A DNA stretch of 64,000 nt from NIOZ-UU13 sp035528395 (lineage in GTDB: Bacteria; Planctomycetota; Phycisphaerae; Sedimentisphaerales; Anaerobacaceae), in the NCBI GenBank assembly GCA_035528395.1, contig DATKYR010000147.1, forward strand, positions 1 through 64,000, in the 5' to 3' direction. Shown piece after piece: positions 9,030 to 17,658 of the stretch. A program made the position numbers and the translations under genes. The notes beneath the pieces are model-generated. The model had not been told where the DNA came from. It saw only the letters and a program-made list of their open reading frames with translations, and made no database searches. Positions within the stretch are counted from its first letter, which is position 1. Each line of letters begins with the position of its first letter.

Positions 9030-12000
9030 CTTTCTTATAGAATTCTGCTTCTCGGTCGGAAAGCCTTTTCTGCTCAACCAAGGTGCGAATGCGCTGCATA
9101 TCGACATCCCTGGATTGGCCTCCGGAGGGAGCTAAAGCAATGTAATAATCGCTGCCCATAGGAACGACCTGCATGAACCTGCTTATAGAAACAGCCGATA
9201 CAAATATTGCTACTGCAAGGACATAAGGCACAAGTCCCGTACCCAAAAGCCCTTTGCCCTGTGCCATTTTCGGTTCGATAGGAAGAACCACTTTGCTCGG
9301 CTTCGTTTTGGTGCGGAATGCGCTGCCTTGTTTGCTATAGCGACACCTGTCACAATGTATGCAGTCCATTTTGTCTTTGGTGTTAAGACCAAACTCACAT
9401 CTGCCAAATTTTTTCGCCGGCAGGTACCGCTTTAGTATTGCGACATTGTTGAGTAGCGACAGAAAGGCCCCTGCCGGACACAAATACCGGCACCAAAAGC
9501 GTCCATAGAAAATCGAGCCTATCAGCACTGTTACCACTGTCAACAACATTGCCGACTGAAAATCGTAAATTGAAAATCGTCCCGCCAACAGCGGGTATCT
9601 ATCAAAACCCAGCGTTGCCGGGTTGAAAATCGAAATGAGTGGGTCTGCTGCCAACGTCGTTCGATTTCTGGAAAGAAAGAACACGATTATCAAAACAAGA
9701 AGAACAACATATTTAACAAATCTTGCCTTGCGCATTGCCTCAGCCTGTATCGGCTGTTTAAATCTTCCGGGCAAAACGTAGCCGAGTAGTTCCTGGGCTG
9801 CACCGAAAGGGCAGATGTAGCCACAATAAATATTGCCAAAGATTATTACCAAAAGCGGTACTCCTATGACCAGCAAAAACGCACCCGTTAATCTAAAAGC
9901 AGGCGTATGCACGGACAGCAAGGTTGCTATTTGTTCACTGGAATACTGAGTGTTTAAAATGATACCGCCGAGGACAAGATTAAACAAGAGCACAACCAAT
10001 CTGCTCCAAAATCCGCCCCGGTAGATTACAATCAGGGCCAGAACAAAAGCACCAATCAAATATATGCCATGGTTGTCCGGCAGATATGCCGCTCGGTGAG
10101 TTTTTTCTTTGGGTCCTGCTTCAACAACGCGGCCAAGAATCTGCGTGGCGAATCTGCGACCTGATGTTTGAAGTGCTGAGAGGATAGCTTCAGAACTTAC
10201 AGTGGCACCGGTTACAGCGTGAACGTCAGCGAAAGGCTCAGGCTGGAAGAGCTGACGTTCGTTTAAGGAGCTACGCCACTTGCCAAGAAGCTCCAGATAC
10301 GCCGGTGTTTCATTTGACCTTATTATATGGAAGTTAATCAATTTGCCGCCGGGGTCGTCTACATAAATGGCGAGATTTATCCTGCCACCAAAACCACGGA
10401 CCTTGGGTGCCAGGTCCTCAGAGCTGAAGATATACCCGGTTAATTTATCGTTGGCGTCCGAAACCCTGAAATAATTGATTTTGCGAGCACTGTCGCTTAG
10501 AACCGTTGATTCCTGTTCGAGATGCAATTCGCCGGCAAGCGCCTGTGCTGATTGTTGTGGCAGCGACGGCCTCAGACGTGCGCCAGCCTCAGCGAGCAGG
10601 TTCGAGCAAAGGACGATAGAAACCCCAACGCCGAATAAGATGTAGCCGAGCTTGCGCAATCTAAAAGCAATTGTATCAAAAGAACAAACTCGTTCGGCCT
10701 TGTATATTCTCAGCAAGGCAGGTGGCACATTTACCAGAATGAGCAGAATAAATCCGAACAGCGTTATCCGTGCCCCGAGTACCGGAACAAGTGCGAGACT
10801 CGTCAGCAGTCCTCCCACTGAGGCGCCAATGTGGTCAGCAGTTTCGAGTTTGCTGCCGGCGCGGCCGGTCTCAAAAGCAGAATCAGCCAATTGTCTGGCA
10901 GCTATTGGAAAATAGAAGCCGGCGCATAAACCGCACAAAACAAATGCAATCACGAAAGTCAGGTGTGTCAATTGCTTGGCAGGCCAAAAAGCGATTGTGC
11001 ACAGGATTAACGAATGTACAAATATCACCACAAATAACAGTATCTCCGGCTGCACTTTCCTATTGTTCGCCAATAGATTTCTGGTTACAGCGGCACCAAT
11101 GGTTAAGCCCACCATAAACATAGATGAAACAACACCAATGTACAGGTATAGCGAGCCGAAACGGGTTTGATACAAATACATCAGGACAATTACCACCCCT
11201 ATAGACACCCAGCCGGCTGAGAAAACCAGGAAGCTACTGTCGAAACCGGATTTATTACCCTGTTGAGCTGTTCTCAGGATGTAAATAACCCGCAGCACGA
11301 TAAAAAGCAAGACAGGGACAACAAAAGCCAAAGGCCCGGCCAGAGCTAAGTGTTTGATAAGTTTCGTAACCGGCGCCCCCGATTGTTTCGCTGCGAGCAA
11401 TAAACTGTACAGATGTGTCAGAGGCCTGGAATCGCGATTGATCAAAAGCTCTTCAGGCAAATCAGCACCTGCGTAGTATTTAACAGCAGCAGCGGCACGG
11501 TCCGGCAAATAAACCGAAAGGAGAGCCTGTGGATTAAAGAGACGGGTTGCATTCTCTATCTTGGCAAAACGGTCCCGTAAAATAGCAGGGTCACCGGTAG
11601 GCCCCTGCTCGCGGCCGGCAGTGGCAGATGCAATAAACCACGTGTCCTCACCGGGCGTTATAACAAGCTGTGAGAATACTTTCTCGAGAGTCAATTTAGT
11701 CGAAGCACCAAGATTAATAAGCTCAGTGCCCATAATATTTTCACCGCCTACTACGCGAACCTGGAATATACCATTTGGTTTCAAAGCTTCTTTAACCTGA
11801 CGATAAAATTCGAGAGTATAATATCGATTCAGGGCCGAGCTGGTTGCATCAGGTAAATTCAGAATTACTATGTCAAATGCTTTTTTCTCTTTGGCCAGCA
11901 ATGAACGAATATCACCAGGTAAGCCATGTAATCGGTCATCAATAATTTTGAATTCCGAGGGTATAACCTTATCAATTTTCTGCACATATTCATTGTCGCA

Positions 12001-12990
12001 ATGCGCCCAGCTTACCGTCTGAATTTGTGGCAAGTACAGGAATTGCTGACACAGGCCCAGTCCCGAGCCGATGATCAAAACCTTTGTGGAATCAGGTTTT
12101 TGACATAAGCCTATAGCTGCTATTCGACCGGCAGTGCTGTCATCAGGTAATGTTTCGATGACACTGCCCTGGGACATTACTACCCATTGGCTTTGATAAA
12201 CACCATAGAGATATTCAGCCTGGGCGGTTCGAAAAGAGCCGGTTAAAGAATCGGCAGGAAGTAATTTGGTCCATTTCACAACTCTTATATAGCGCATTAA
12301 GGTTTTATCAGCTCTGATGAAAAAGCAAAGCAGGATACAAAGCGGAACCAAAAACATAAGCTGTGCTTTAACTTTGGCGGTTTTTTCCAATGTAGGAATA
12401 CTGTGCTGCCTTGCCTTTGTAAACTGTGCTAAAGCCGCTGATAACGAGACGAAAAGAGCGAGTATAAAGAAAATCCTCGCCGGACTTATGCCAAGAGCCA
12501 AAAGAACGGTTACTCCCAGCCCGCCGAGGAAACTTCCCGCAGCCTCAATAATGTAAACCTGTGAAACGGGGAGTTTTTGGTCTTTCTCGACCCATCGGCA
12601 GGCAGTGGGAAACAACATTCCCGTGATGATACTGACCGGTGCATTTACGATTATTGAAACAATCAGAATGGCCGAAACGGACCACAGCGCATATGATTCG
12701 ATACCTACAAGCTCGCGTGCCTGGATGATTAATATCAATTGAAGGATAAAGGCCGGCAGATAACTCAAAAACAAAAGCTCTATGTTTTTAAGTAATTTTT
12801 CGGCGATAATTTGCGCTCTATAAACAACTATTGCTCCCAGGCCCACCCATAGAAACCACGAGGCAAAGAAAATGCCAACGCTTATATCGTTGCCTTCGAA
12901 GGTAGTTATAAACTCGCGAAAAAGTAAGGCCTGAGCGGCAATAGTAAACAGACCGTAACTGAATATCAGCAAACTGCGGGCAAGTTTCAT
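9022..12990 (-). CDS. composite membrane protein: spermidine-synthase-like, FMN-binding and NosR/NapH-like 4Fe-4S domains
   Basis: A 1322-residue polytopic protein with several modules. Residues 1-230 hold six or so membrane segments of the type fused to spermidine-synthase-like proteins. At about 300-500 is a Rossmann methyltransferase/aminopropyltransferase-like domain (LIIGSGLGLCQQ, NRYYTLEFYRQVKEALKPNG). A second membrane bundle spans about 540-790. An FMN-binding domain follows, with the flavinylation-type motif VTGATVSSEAI near 925. A NosR/NapH-like four-helix part carries CGYICPFGAAQE near 1058 and CRYLCPAGAF near 1166, then CIHCDRC near 1212 for iron-sulfur clusters. The last parts are known to carry electrons across or along the membrane from quinol-type donors. 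ATGA overlaps join it to the MEMO-AMMECR1 gene. The role of the synthase-like module is unknown, and its usual active-site Asp region reads ILNLPDA. Confidence 0.85.
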   Translation of the reverse strand: MKLARSLLIFSYGLFTIAAQALLFREFITTFEGNDISVGIFFASWFLWVGLGAIVVYRAQIIAEKLLKNIELLFLSYLPAFILQLILIIQARELVGIESYALWSVSAILIVSIIVNAPVSIITGMLFPTACRWVEKDQKLPVSQVYIIEAAGSFLGGLGVTVLLALGISPARIFFILALFVSLSAALAQFTKARQHSIPTLEKTAKVKAQLMFLVPLCILLCFFIRADKTLMRYIRVVKWTKLLPADSLTGSFRTAQAEYLYGVYQSQWVVMSQGSVIETLPDDSTAGRIAAIGLCQKPDSTKVLIIGSGLGLCQQFLYLPQIQTVSWAHCDNEYVQKIDKVIPSEFKIIDDRLHGLPGDIRSLLAKEKKAFDIVILNLPDATSSALNRYYTLEFYRQVKEALKPNGIFQVRVVGGENIMGTELINLGASTKLTLEKVFSQLVITPGEDTWFIASATAGREQGPTGDPAILRDRFAKIENATRLFNPQALLSVYLPDRAAAAVKYYAGADLPEELLINRDSRPLTHLYSLLLAAKQSGAPVTKLIKHLALAGPLAFVVPVLLFIVLRVIYILRTAQQGNKSGFDSSFLVFSAGWVSIGVVIVLMYLYQTRFGSLYLYIGVVSSMFMVGLTIGAAVTRNLLANNRKVQPEILLFVVIFVHSLILCTIAFWPAKQLTHLTFVIAFVLCGLCAGFYFPIAARQLADSAFETGRAGSKLETADHIGASVGGLLTSLALVPVLGARITLFGFILLILVNVPPALLRIYKAERVCSFDTIAFRLRKLGYILFGVGVSIVLCSNLLAEAGARLRPSLPQQSAQALAGELHLEQESTVLSDSARKINYFRVSDANDKLTGYIFSSEDLAPKVRGFGGRINLAIYVDDPGGKLINFHIIRSNETPAYLELLGKWRSSLNERQLFQPEPFADVHAVTGATVSSEAILSALQTSGRRFATQILGRVVEAGPKEKTHRAAYLPDNHGIYLIGAFVLALIVIYRGGFWSRLVVLLFNLVLGGIILNTQYSSEQIATLLSVHTPAFRLTGAFLLVIGVPLLVIIFGNIYCGYICPFGAAQELLGYVLPGRFKQPIQAEAMRKARFVKYVVLLVLIIVFFLSRNRTTLAADPLISIFNPATLGFDRYPLLAGRFSIYDFQSAMLLTVVTVLIGSIFYGRFWCRYLCPAGAFLSLLNNVAILKRYLPAKKFGRCEFGLNTKDKMDCIHCDRCRYSKQGSAFRTKTKPSKVVLPIEPKMAQGKGLLGTGLVPYVLAVAIFVSAVSISRFMQVVPMGSDYYIALAPSGGQSRDVDMQRIRTLVEQKRLSDREAEFYKKVE

Positions 12991-14648
12991 TTTTGGTTCC
13001 CGCCAAGCGGGGTCCCTTCACTTTCATCCCTTCCCGTCTTCGACGGGTGGGATTCACCGAAAACATCCGCCTGGAAGACCAGAAAGCTCGCACCTTCTTT
13101 CCAGGCATCAGCAGGCAACTGCGCTTTCAAGGACAATTGCGTGAGCATCTGATTAACATCCCAACCCTGTTCCGGCGCAACCTGCGGCAGAAACACAGCA
13201 GAACGACCATCCTTGCTCAATACGACCCCGTCTATGCCGATCCGGATGTCATTCGACGAGGCAACAGGTTCAGGCGCCGTAAGCGCAGAAATTTCGATTG
13301 TAATATCGTTGCATTCCTCTTCTGTTACCGGTAGAAAACGCCTGTCATTAACGCAGGCGTTAATCGCGTTTCGAATGACCGACTTGTACAAAGGCCGCTG
13401 TGGAAAGATATCGCCTATGCAGCCTCTGAGCTGAGAATGTTTCTTAAGCGTAACAAATGCCGCGCGGGGACAGCTCATTGCATCGCTGATTGAAACACCA
13501 AGCTCAGATGCTTGTGGAACTCTTTGGGTCCGCAGTGCATAAACTATTGTTTTGCGGGCTAAGGTCAACAGTTGTTTCTTATCCTCCTCTGTTAATTCCA
13601 ATTCGGGGTTATTCGCCTGCGGTTTAATCTCCGGATTGTTTTGCCACGAACCTGAAAAGGCAATGGAAAGATAACTAACAGAATTTGTGAAATCGTCTGT
13701 TAATTTACCGGAAGTTGTATAATTTCTTAACTCAACCCTGACCGGCTCATCTAACATTGAAAGCAATACTGCAATCGGAACATAACCACAAATCGTTGCT
13801 CCGGTTTTGTATTTATATTCCAGGAAACCTTTAGCATCCAATCCGGCTATATACTCATAAGCGCCCATATCAAGCTCTTTGATTTGCTCAGGTATGTTTT
13901 CCTTGAAAGGTGCATAGCCAAAGTTCGACCCGAAATGTACAAAATCCGAACTTATAATTACCAGGGTTTCGGCGTCAACCAGACTTTTCAGAATGTTACC
14001 GGCTTTGTCGATTGTTTGTAACGAGCAACTGCCGGCCACAATCGGCACGAGCTTAAAGTCTTTTTGGCCATACTGCAGCAGCGGTAGTTCTATTTGAACG
14101 CTGTGTTCATACTTGTGTGCCTGTGGTACGTTCTGAAAAATTGAGTATTTCAAAAGTTTGTTTATTAATTCCACATCAAGCGGTATTTGTCCCAGTGGTG
14201 TTTCGTAATGTGTTACCCTTGGAACACTCAGTATCTCTTCCATCGGAATACGGTGGCTCGGGCCGATGATAATGATTCGTTCATATTTCTTATTGGTTGT
14301 TTTTAGCCCGCAGGCTGCTGTTTGGCCTGAGTACTGGTATCCCGCGTGTGGCAAAATTAGAGCTATTACATCGTTTATCGATTTGACCTGAGCTTTTTGG
14401 AAGAAAGCCTCGATTTGCTCAGCTAAAGTTTCTGCATCGGCAGAATACCATGTGCCGGCAAGCGATGAACGGAGAACAATCTTCGTTAACTCTGCCGGCT
14501 CTTCCTTTTTGAGCTGTATTATTTCTTTGGTTGGAGGATGTTTTGAGATATAAGATTGCCATAAAAGTATGGAAGCAATACTTAGCAGTACAATCACCAA
14601 AGCCAGTAGTAACGTCCCCACGAGCCATTTTTTTGACTGCTTGTCCAT
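12987..14648 (-). CDS. membrane-anchored MEMO-AMMECR1 fusion (AmmeMemoRadiSam system proteins B and A)
   Basis: A 553-residue protein with an N-terminal membrane anchor (about residues 10-31), so the rest is probably periplasmic. Residues about 60-330 are a MEMO domain, with LPHAGYQYSG, IIGPSHRIP, EHSVQIELP, SSDFVHFG and TICGYVPI carrying the conserved His, Asp and Cys positions. Residues about 355-540 are an AMMECR1 domain with CPRAAFVTLKK, LRGCIGDI and DRRFLPV. MEMO resembles class III extradiol dioxygenases. In bacteria MEMO, AMMECR1 and a radical SAM protein are known to occur together (AmmeMemoRadiSam), and here two of the three are fused. It starts one base after the small Tat gene's stop and overlaps the next gene by ATGA. 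The last 20 residues lie in a hairpin-rich tail (GTPLGGNQK). The biochemical reaction is not established by the sequence. Confidence 0.9.
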   Translation of the reverse strand: MDKQSKKWLVGTLLLALVIVLLSIASILLWQSYISKHPPTKEIIQLKKEEPAELTKIVLRSSLAGTWYSADAETLAEQIEAFFQKAQVKSINDVIALILPHAGYQYSGQTAACGLKTTNKKYERIIIIGPSHRIPMEEILSVPRVTHYETPLGQIPLDVELINKLLKYSIFQNVPQAHKYEHSVQIELPLLQYGQKDFKLVPIVAGSCSLQTIDKAGNILKSLVDAETLVIISSDFVHFGSNFGYAPFKENIPEQIKELDMGAYEYIAGLDAKGFLEYKYKTGATICGYVPIAVLLSMLDEPVRVELRNYTTSGKLTDDFTNSVSYLSIAFSGSWQNNPEIKPQANNPELELTEEDKKQLLTLARKTIVYALRTQRVPQASELGVSISDAMSCPRAAFVTLKKHSQLRGCIGDIFPQRPLYKSVIRNAINACVNDRRFLPVTEEECNDITIEISALTAPEPVASSNDIRIGIDGVVLSKDGRSAVFLPQVAPEQGWDVNQMLTQLSLKAQLPADAWKEGASFLVFQADVFGESHPSKTGRDESEGTPLGGNQK

Positions 14649-14649
14649 A

Positions 14650-14832
14650 TCAACCGCTCCATTTGCTTTGTTTGGAAATATCTCGTAAGGGCTTCAAGGA
14701 ACCGGGATATTTTTTAACTCGAAAAGCCCGTACAAACTTGCGTGGCATAGTATTTTTGGCCAACCATGAAATGCCCACAACAATAACCGAACTTGCTTTT
14801 ATTAATCTGCGAATAAATTTTCTGCGTGTCAT
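14650..14832 (-). CDS. 60-residue Tat-signal peptide gene
   Basis: The gene starts at an ATG that overlaps the radical SAM stop (ATGA), and ends one base before the MEMO-AMMECR1 ATG. The protein begins MTRRKFIRRLIKASSVIVVG, a twin-arginine motif followed by a hydrophobic stretch, and then has only about 35 residues of basic sequence ending SKQSKWSG. The hydrophobic part could be a Tat signal or a single anchor. I know no named family. Tight overlaps on both sides argue strongly that it is translated. Its position between a radical SAM enzyme and the MEMO gene makes it a candidate substrate, scaffold or cofactor carrier for the system. A longer in-frame start at 14871 would overlap the radical SAM gene more deeply and is less likely. 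Confidence 0.7.
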   Translation of the reverse strand: MTRRKFIRRLIKASSVIVVGISWLAKNTMPRKFVRAFRVKKYPGSLKPLRDISKQSKWSG

Positions 14833-15818
14833 TTCCAGACTCCATAAATCTCTTTTCCACAATCCGGGCAACAGCCATCCTTGAGCCGGTTTTTCAGGAT
14901 AGTAAAACCGCTGCGATCAATGAGCAGAACTTTGCAACCCGGACAATACGTGTTCTCGCCTTGCTTGCTGCGAAGGTTTCCTATATACACATAATCCAGT
15001 CCTTCATCTATTGCGATTTTCCGAGCCGTTTCCAATGCGTTCAACGAAGTCGGGGGCAGATTACGCATTTTATAGCGAGGATAAAATCCTGAAAAGTGCA
15101 GCGGTGTCTCGCCGCCCAGATTCACTTTGACCCAACGGGCAAGCTGGCGTATCTGCTCCGGTTTATCATTCAGCGTCGGAATAATCAGGTTCGTAACTTC
15201 AACAAGGATACCACTTGCCTTGGCTATTATTAGAGCATTCTGGACAGGCTTTAATGTCCCTGAGCAGATCCGCCGATAGAAATCCTCGGTAATTCCCTTC
15301 AAATCTATGTTCGCTGCATCGACATATTCGAGCAGCTCTTTCCACGGCTGTTCATTTATATATCCGGCTGTTACAAGAACATTGCGTATGCCGGCACTTC
15401 GGGCTAATTTTGCAGTATCGTAAGTATATTCGTAATAAATGATCGGCTCGGTGTAAGTATATGCCAGCGAAGGACAATTATTTCGCCTGGTTAGCGCCAC
15501 CAGTCTTTCAGGCGGACAAAAATATGCGGATATGTTTTCATCTTCCGGGTTGGCCTGTGATATTGGCCAGTTCTGGCAGTTTTTGCAGTGGAGGTTACAG
15601 CCGACGGTCGCTATCGAGAGAATCGGTGTGCCCGGTAAAAAATGGTAAAGCGGCTTCTTTTCGATTGGGTCAATATTAATCGAGCACGGATATCCATAAA
15701 CTACCGTTCTCAGCACGCCGTCGATATTGATTCTCACTCGACATTCGCCGCTTTGGCCCGGCTCAATCAAACACATTTTTGGACATAGTTCACACTGAAC
15801 CTTCAATTTGAGACTCAC
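14829..15818 (-). CDS. amrS: AmmeMemoRadiSam system radical SAM enzyme
   Basis: A 329-residue radical SAM protein. The 4Fe-4S motif is VGCNLHCKNCQNWPIS near residue 72. It is preceded by a Cys-rich N-terminus (CELCPKMC and GQSGECRV), and the C-terminus has two CxxC pairs (CPGCK and CPDCGK) that likely bind a metal. YTYTEPIIYYEYTYD and FSGFYPRYKM are typical of the pyruvate-formate-lyase-activating-enzyme-like family whose members sit beside MEMO and AMMECR1 genes. It is the first gene of the tightly coupled cluster: its stop overlaps the ATG of the small Tat gene. The chemistry is presumably 5'-deoxyadenosyl radical based, and the substrate is unknown. The symbol follows the family name and is tentative. 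Confidence 0.88.
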   Translation of the reverse strand: MSLKLKVQCELCPKMCLIEPGQSGECRVRINIDGVLRTVVYGYPCSINIDPIEKKPLYHFLPGTPILSIATVGCNLHCKNCQNWPISQANPEDENISAYFCPPERLVALTRRNNCPSLAYTYTEPIIYYEYTYDTAKLARSAGIRNVLVTAGYINEQPWKELLEYVDAANIDLKGITEDFYRRICSGTLKPVQNALIIAKASGILVEVTNLIIPTLNDKPEQIRQLARWVKVNLGGETPLHFSGFYPRYKMRNLPPTSLNALETARKIAIDEGLDYVYIGNLRSKQGENTYCPGCKVLLIDRSGFTILKNRLKDGCCPDCGKEIYGVWK

Positions 15819-16129
15819 TTCCTACTTAGTACCAAAAAATTTTCGCCGCGATGCGTCGCAGCGGGTCGGCTCACGCCGTTTTGATGCCGGGTTGATTCTG
15901 CCCTGTAAACCTGCCCTCCGTGGCTCGCTTGGCGGAGCCAAGTCGCGACAGGCACGCCCGAAAACCATCTTGAGTTATTTTCTAATGATTATAACAAACT
16001 TTTTACAGTCCACAATAGCTGAGCAAATCGTGGTAAAACCCATCGTTGCTATTGATTTATAAAATAATCATATTAAAATGTCAGCAAGCTCGTCGTGATA
16101 CAAATACATTTTCCTGGGAGAAGCTTGAT
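15819..16129. promoter_or_regulatory. divergent intergenic region
   Basis: This sequence lies between the minus-strand radical SAM cluster and the plus-strand glycosyltransferase, so both promoters should be here. A GC-rich patch at about 15840-15960 includes the hairpin GGCTCGCTTGGCGGAGCC near 15932. AT-rich DNA follows. I cannot name specific promoter boxes with confidence. Confidence 0.35.
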
Positions 16130-16219
16130 ATGTGTGAGCAGGTGATTGTAACGTTCATAGAAGAAAAACCGCAGATGCGAAAAAGTATTGATTGGAGCCG
16201 GCAGCAACGTATTGCTTGA
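16130..16219 (+). CDS. possible 29-residue small ORF
   Basis: An ATG at 16130 follows GGGAGAAG by about 8 bases, a good ribosome binding site. The frame encodes MCEQVIVTFIEEKPQMRKSI and nine more residues before TGA, 45 bases upstream of the glycosyltransferase start. The peptide is hydrophilic and has no recognised family. It could be a leader peptide or simply chance. The ribosome binding site is the only positive evidence. Confidence 0.2.
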   Translation: MCEQVIVTFIEEKPQMRKSIDWSRQQRIA

Positions 16220-16264
16220 TTAAAATTTCGAACTGAAAAAAATGTTTTGCAAAAGCAGTTTACG

Positions 16265-17467
16265 ATGAAAATCTATCAAATGATGCACTTTCCCCTAAAG
16301 GGAGCGGGGACGGGGATTTACGTGGATGCTCTGGCCAGGTCCCTGATAAAAAGAAACCACGAGGTCGGAGTTCTCTGCTGCGACCACCACGTTCCGAACA
16401 AGCAATATCATGTTGAGGCGATTCTATTCAACAACGGTGAGATTGAGAAATACGACCTTGATTTTGATTTTCCGGTTTTTGCCTCTCATCCAATGAGCAA
16501 AGGAAAGAAATTTGGCGAGTTAAACCAGGACCAAAAAGAAGCCTACGTTCAGGCTTTTCGAAGAAAGATTGGACAGGAGATATCCGGCTTTAAGCCGGAT
16601 ATTATCCATGCTCATCATGGCTGGGTTATTGCTTCGGTCCTTGCAGAATTAGACATACCCTATGTCATAACCCTCCATGGGACCGAGTATTACGCCTTCA
16701 AAAAATACACGAGGTATCAAGAACTCACCCTGCGCGGAATTCACGGTGCACAGATTATTATGGCATTGACCGAGCGGGAAAGAGAGCAAGCTATCGATGC
16801 TTACGACATCGACCCTCAAAAAATTATAATTGTTAAAAGTGGTACCGACACTAATATGTTCAGGCCTCTTGAGATTGACAAAAAGAGTCTGCTGAAAAGT
16901 TATTCTATCAAAGATGTGGACAGACCCGTAGTTCTTTTCGGCGGAAGATTGACCGCTCAAAAAGGGCTTGATACCCTCATCAAAGCAGCGGAGATTTATT
17001 CCCGGAAGAACGAAAGGCCAATAACCCTTATCGCAGGAGATGGTGATTTAAGAGAGCAATCAGAGCAATTAGCAAAACAATTGCAATTGGACGATATTTA
17101 CTTCCTCGGCAATCAAGACCATCAACAAATGGCTAAGCTATTTAATATCGCTGATGTTGTAGCCGCTCCTTCAAGATTTGAGCCCTTTGGGCTGGTTGCA
17201 TTAGAGGCCCTGGCCTGTGGTACGCCGGTTATTGCAAGCAATGCTCAAGGATTCAGAGAGACAATCAATGAGAAGGTGGGTTGTTTGATAGAATTAGACG
17301 ATTATACAGCCTTGGCTGAGAAAGTTACTAAATTCATCAGAGACGGCTTTAAAGAAAAAGTAAAGTACAAGTCCGCAGCTTATGTTCAGCAGAACTTTAG
17401 CTGGACCAGAACAGTAAGCCACATTGAGAGCGTTTACAAACGAGTTCTGGGGTATTCCACAAAGTAG
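16265..17467 (+). CDS. GT4-family glycosyltransferase
   Basis: A 400-residue retaining glycosyltransferase of family 4. The N-terminal half has the glycine-rich acceptor loop (LKGAGTGIYVDALARSL) and DIIHAHHGWVIASV. The C-terminal half has LFGGRLTAQKGLDTLIKAA, the donor site SRFEPFGLVALEALACGTPV (the E-x7-E signature), and an ending consistent with a helix crossing back to the N-domain. It would transfer a nucleotide-sugar residue to a lipid or glycan acceptor in the cytoplasm. I chose ATG at 16265, where family homology begins; a TTG 18 bases upstream is in frame. The gene stands alone between the AmmeMemoRadiSam cluster and the FG-GAP gene, so its pathway is not clear. Confidence 0.88.
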   Translation: MKIYQMMHFPLKGAGTGIYVDALARSLIKRNHEVGVLCCDHHVPNKQYHVEAILFNNGEIEKYDLDFDFPVFASHPMSKGKKFGELNQDQKEAYVQAFRRKIGQEISGFKPDIIHAHHGWVIASVLAELDIPYVITLHGTEYYAFKKYTRYQELTLRGIHGAQIIMALTEREREQAIDAYDIDPQKIIIVKSGTDTNMFRPLEIDKKSLLKSYSIKDVDRPVVLFGGRLTAQKGLDTLIKAAEIYSRKNERPITLIAGDGDLREQSEQLAKQLQLDDIYFLGNQDHQQMAKLFNIADVVAAPSRFEPFGLVALEALACGTPVIASNAQGFRETINEKVGCLIELDDYTALAEKVTKFIRDGFKEKVKYKSAAYVQQNFSWTRTVSHIESVYKRVLGYSTK

Positions 17468-17658
17468 CAGGGTCGTCATAAGTAACGACTACATATCGAA
17501 TATCCGCCGGTAGGCGTCCTGTGGAGAACACCGAATTCAACAGAACGAGATAAAGTTCGCGATGAGTTAGATGCGAGTTTGCTATTGATGTTATTATTGT
17601 AAGTATGTATATTGTTGTTATATAGATGAAGAATTAAATTCTAAAGAGGGTTCTTACC

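Noticed and set aside
14833..14871. Longer start of the small Tat gene
   Set aside because: The 13 extra residues lie inside the radical SAM gene and precede the Tat motif, while the internal ATG overlaps the stop neatly.
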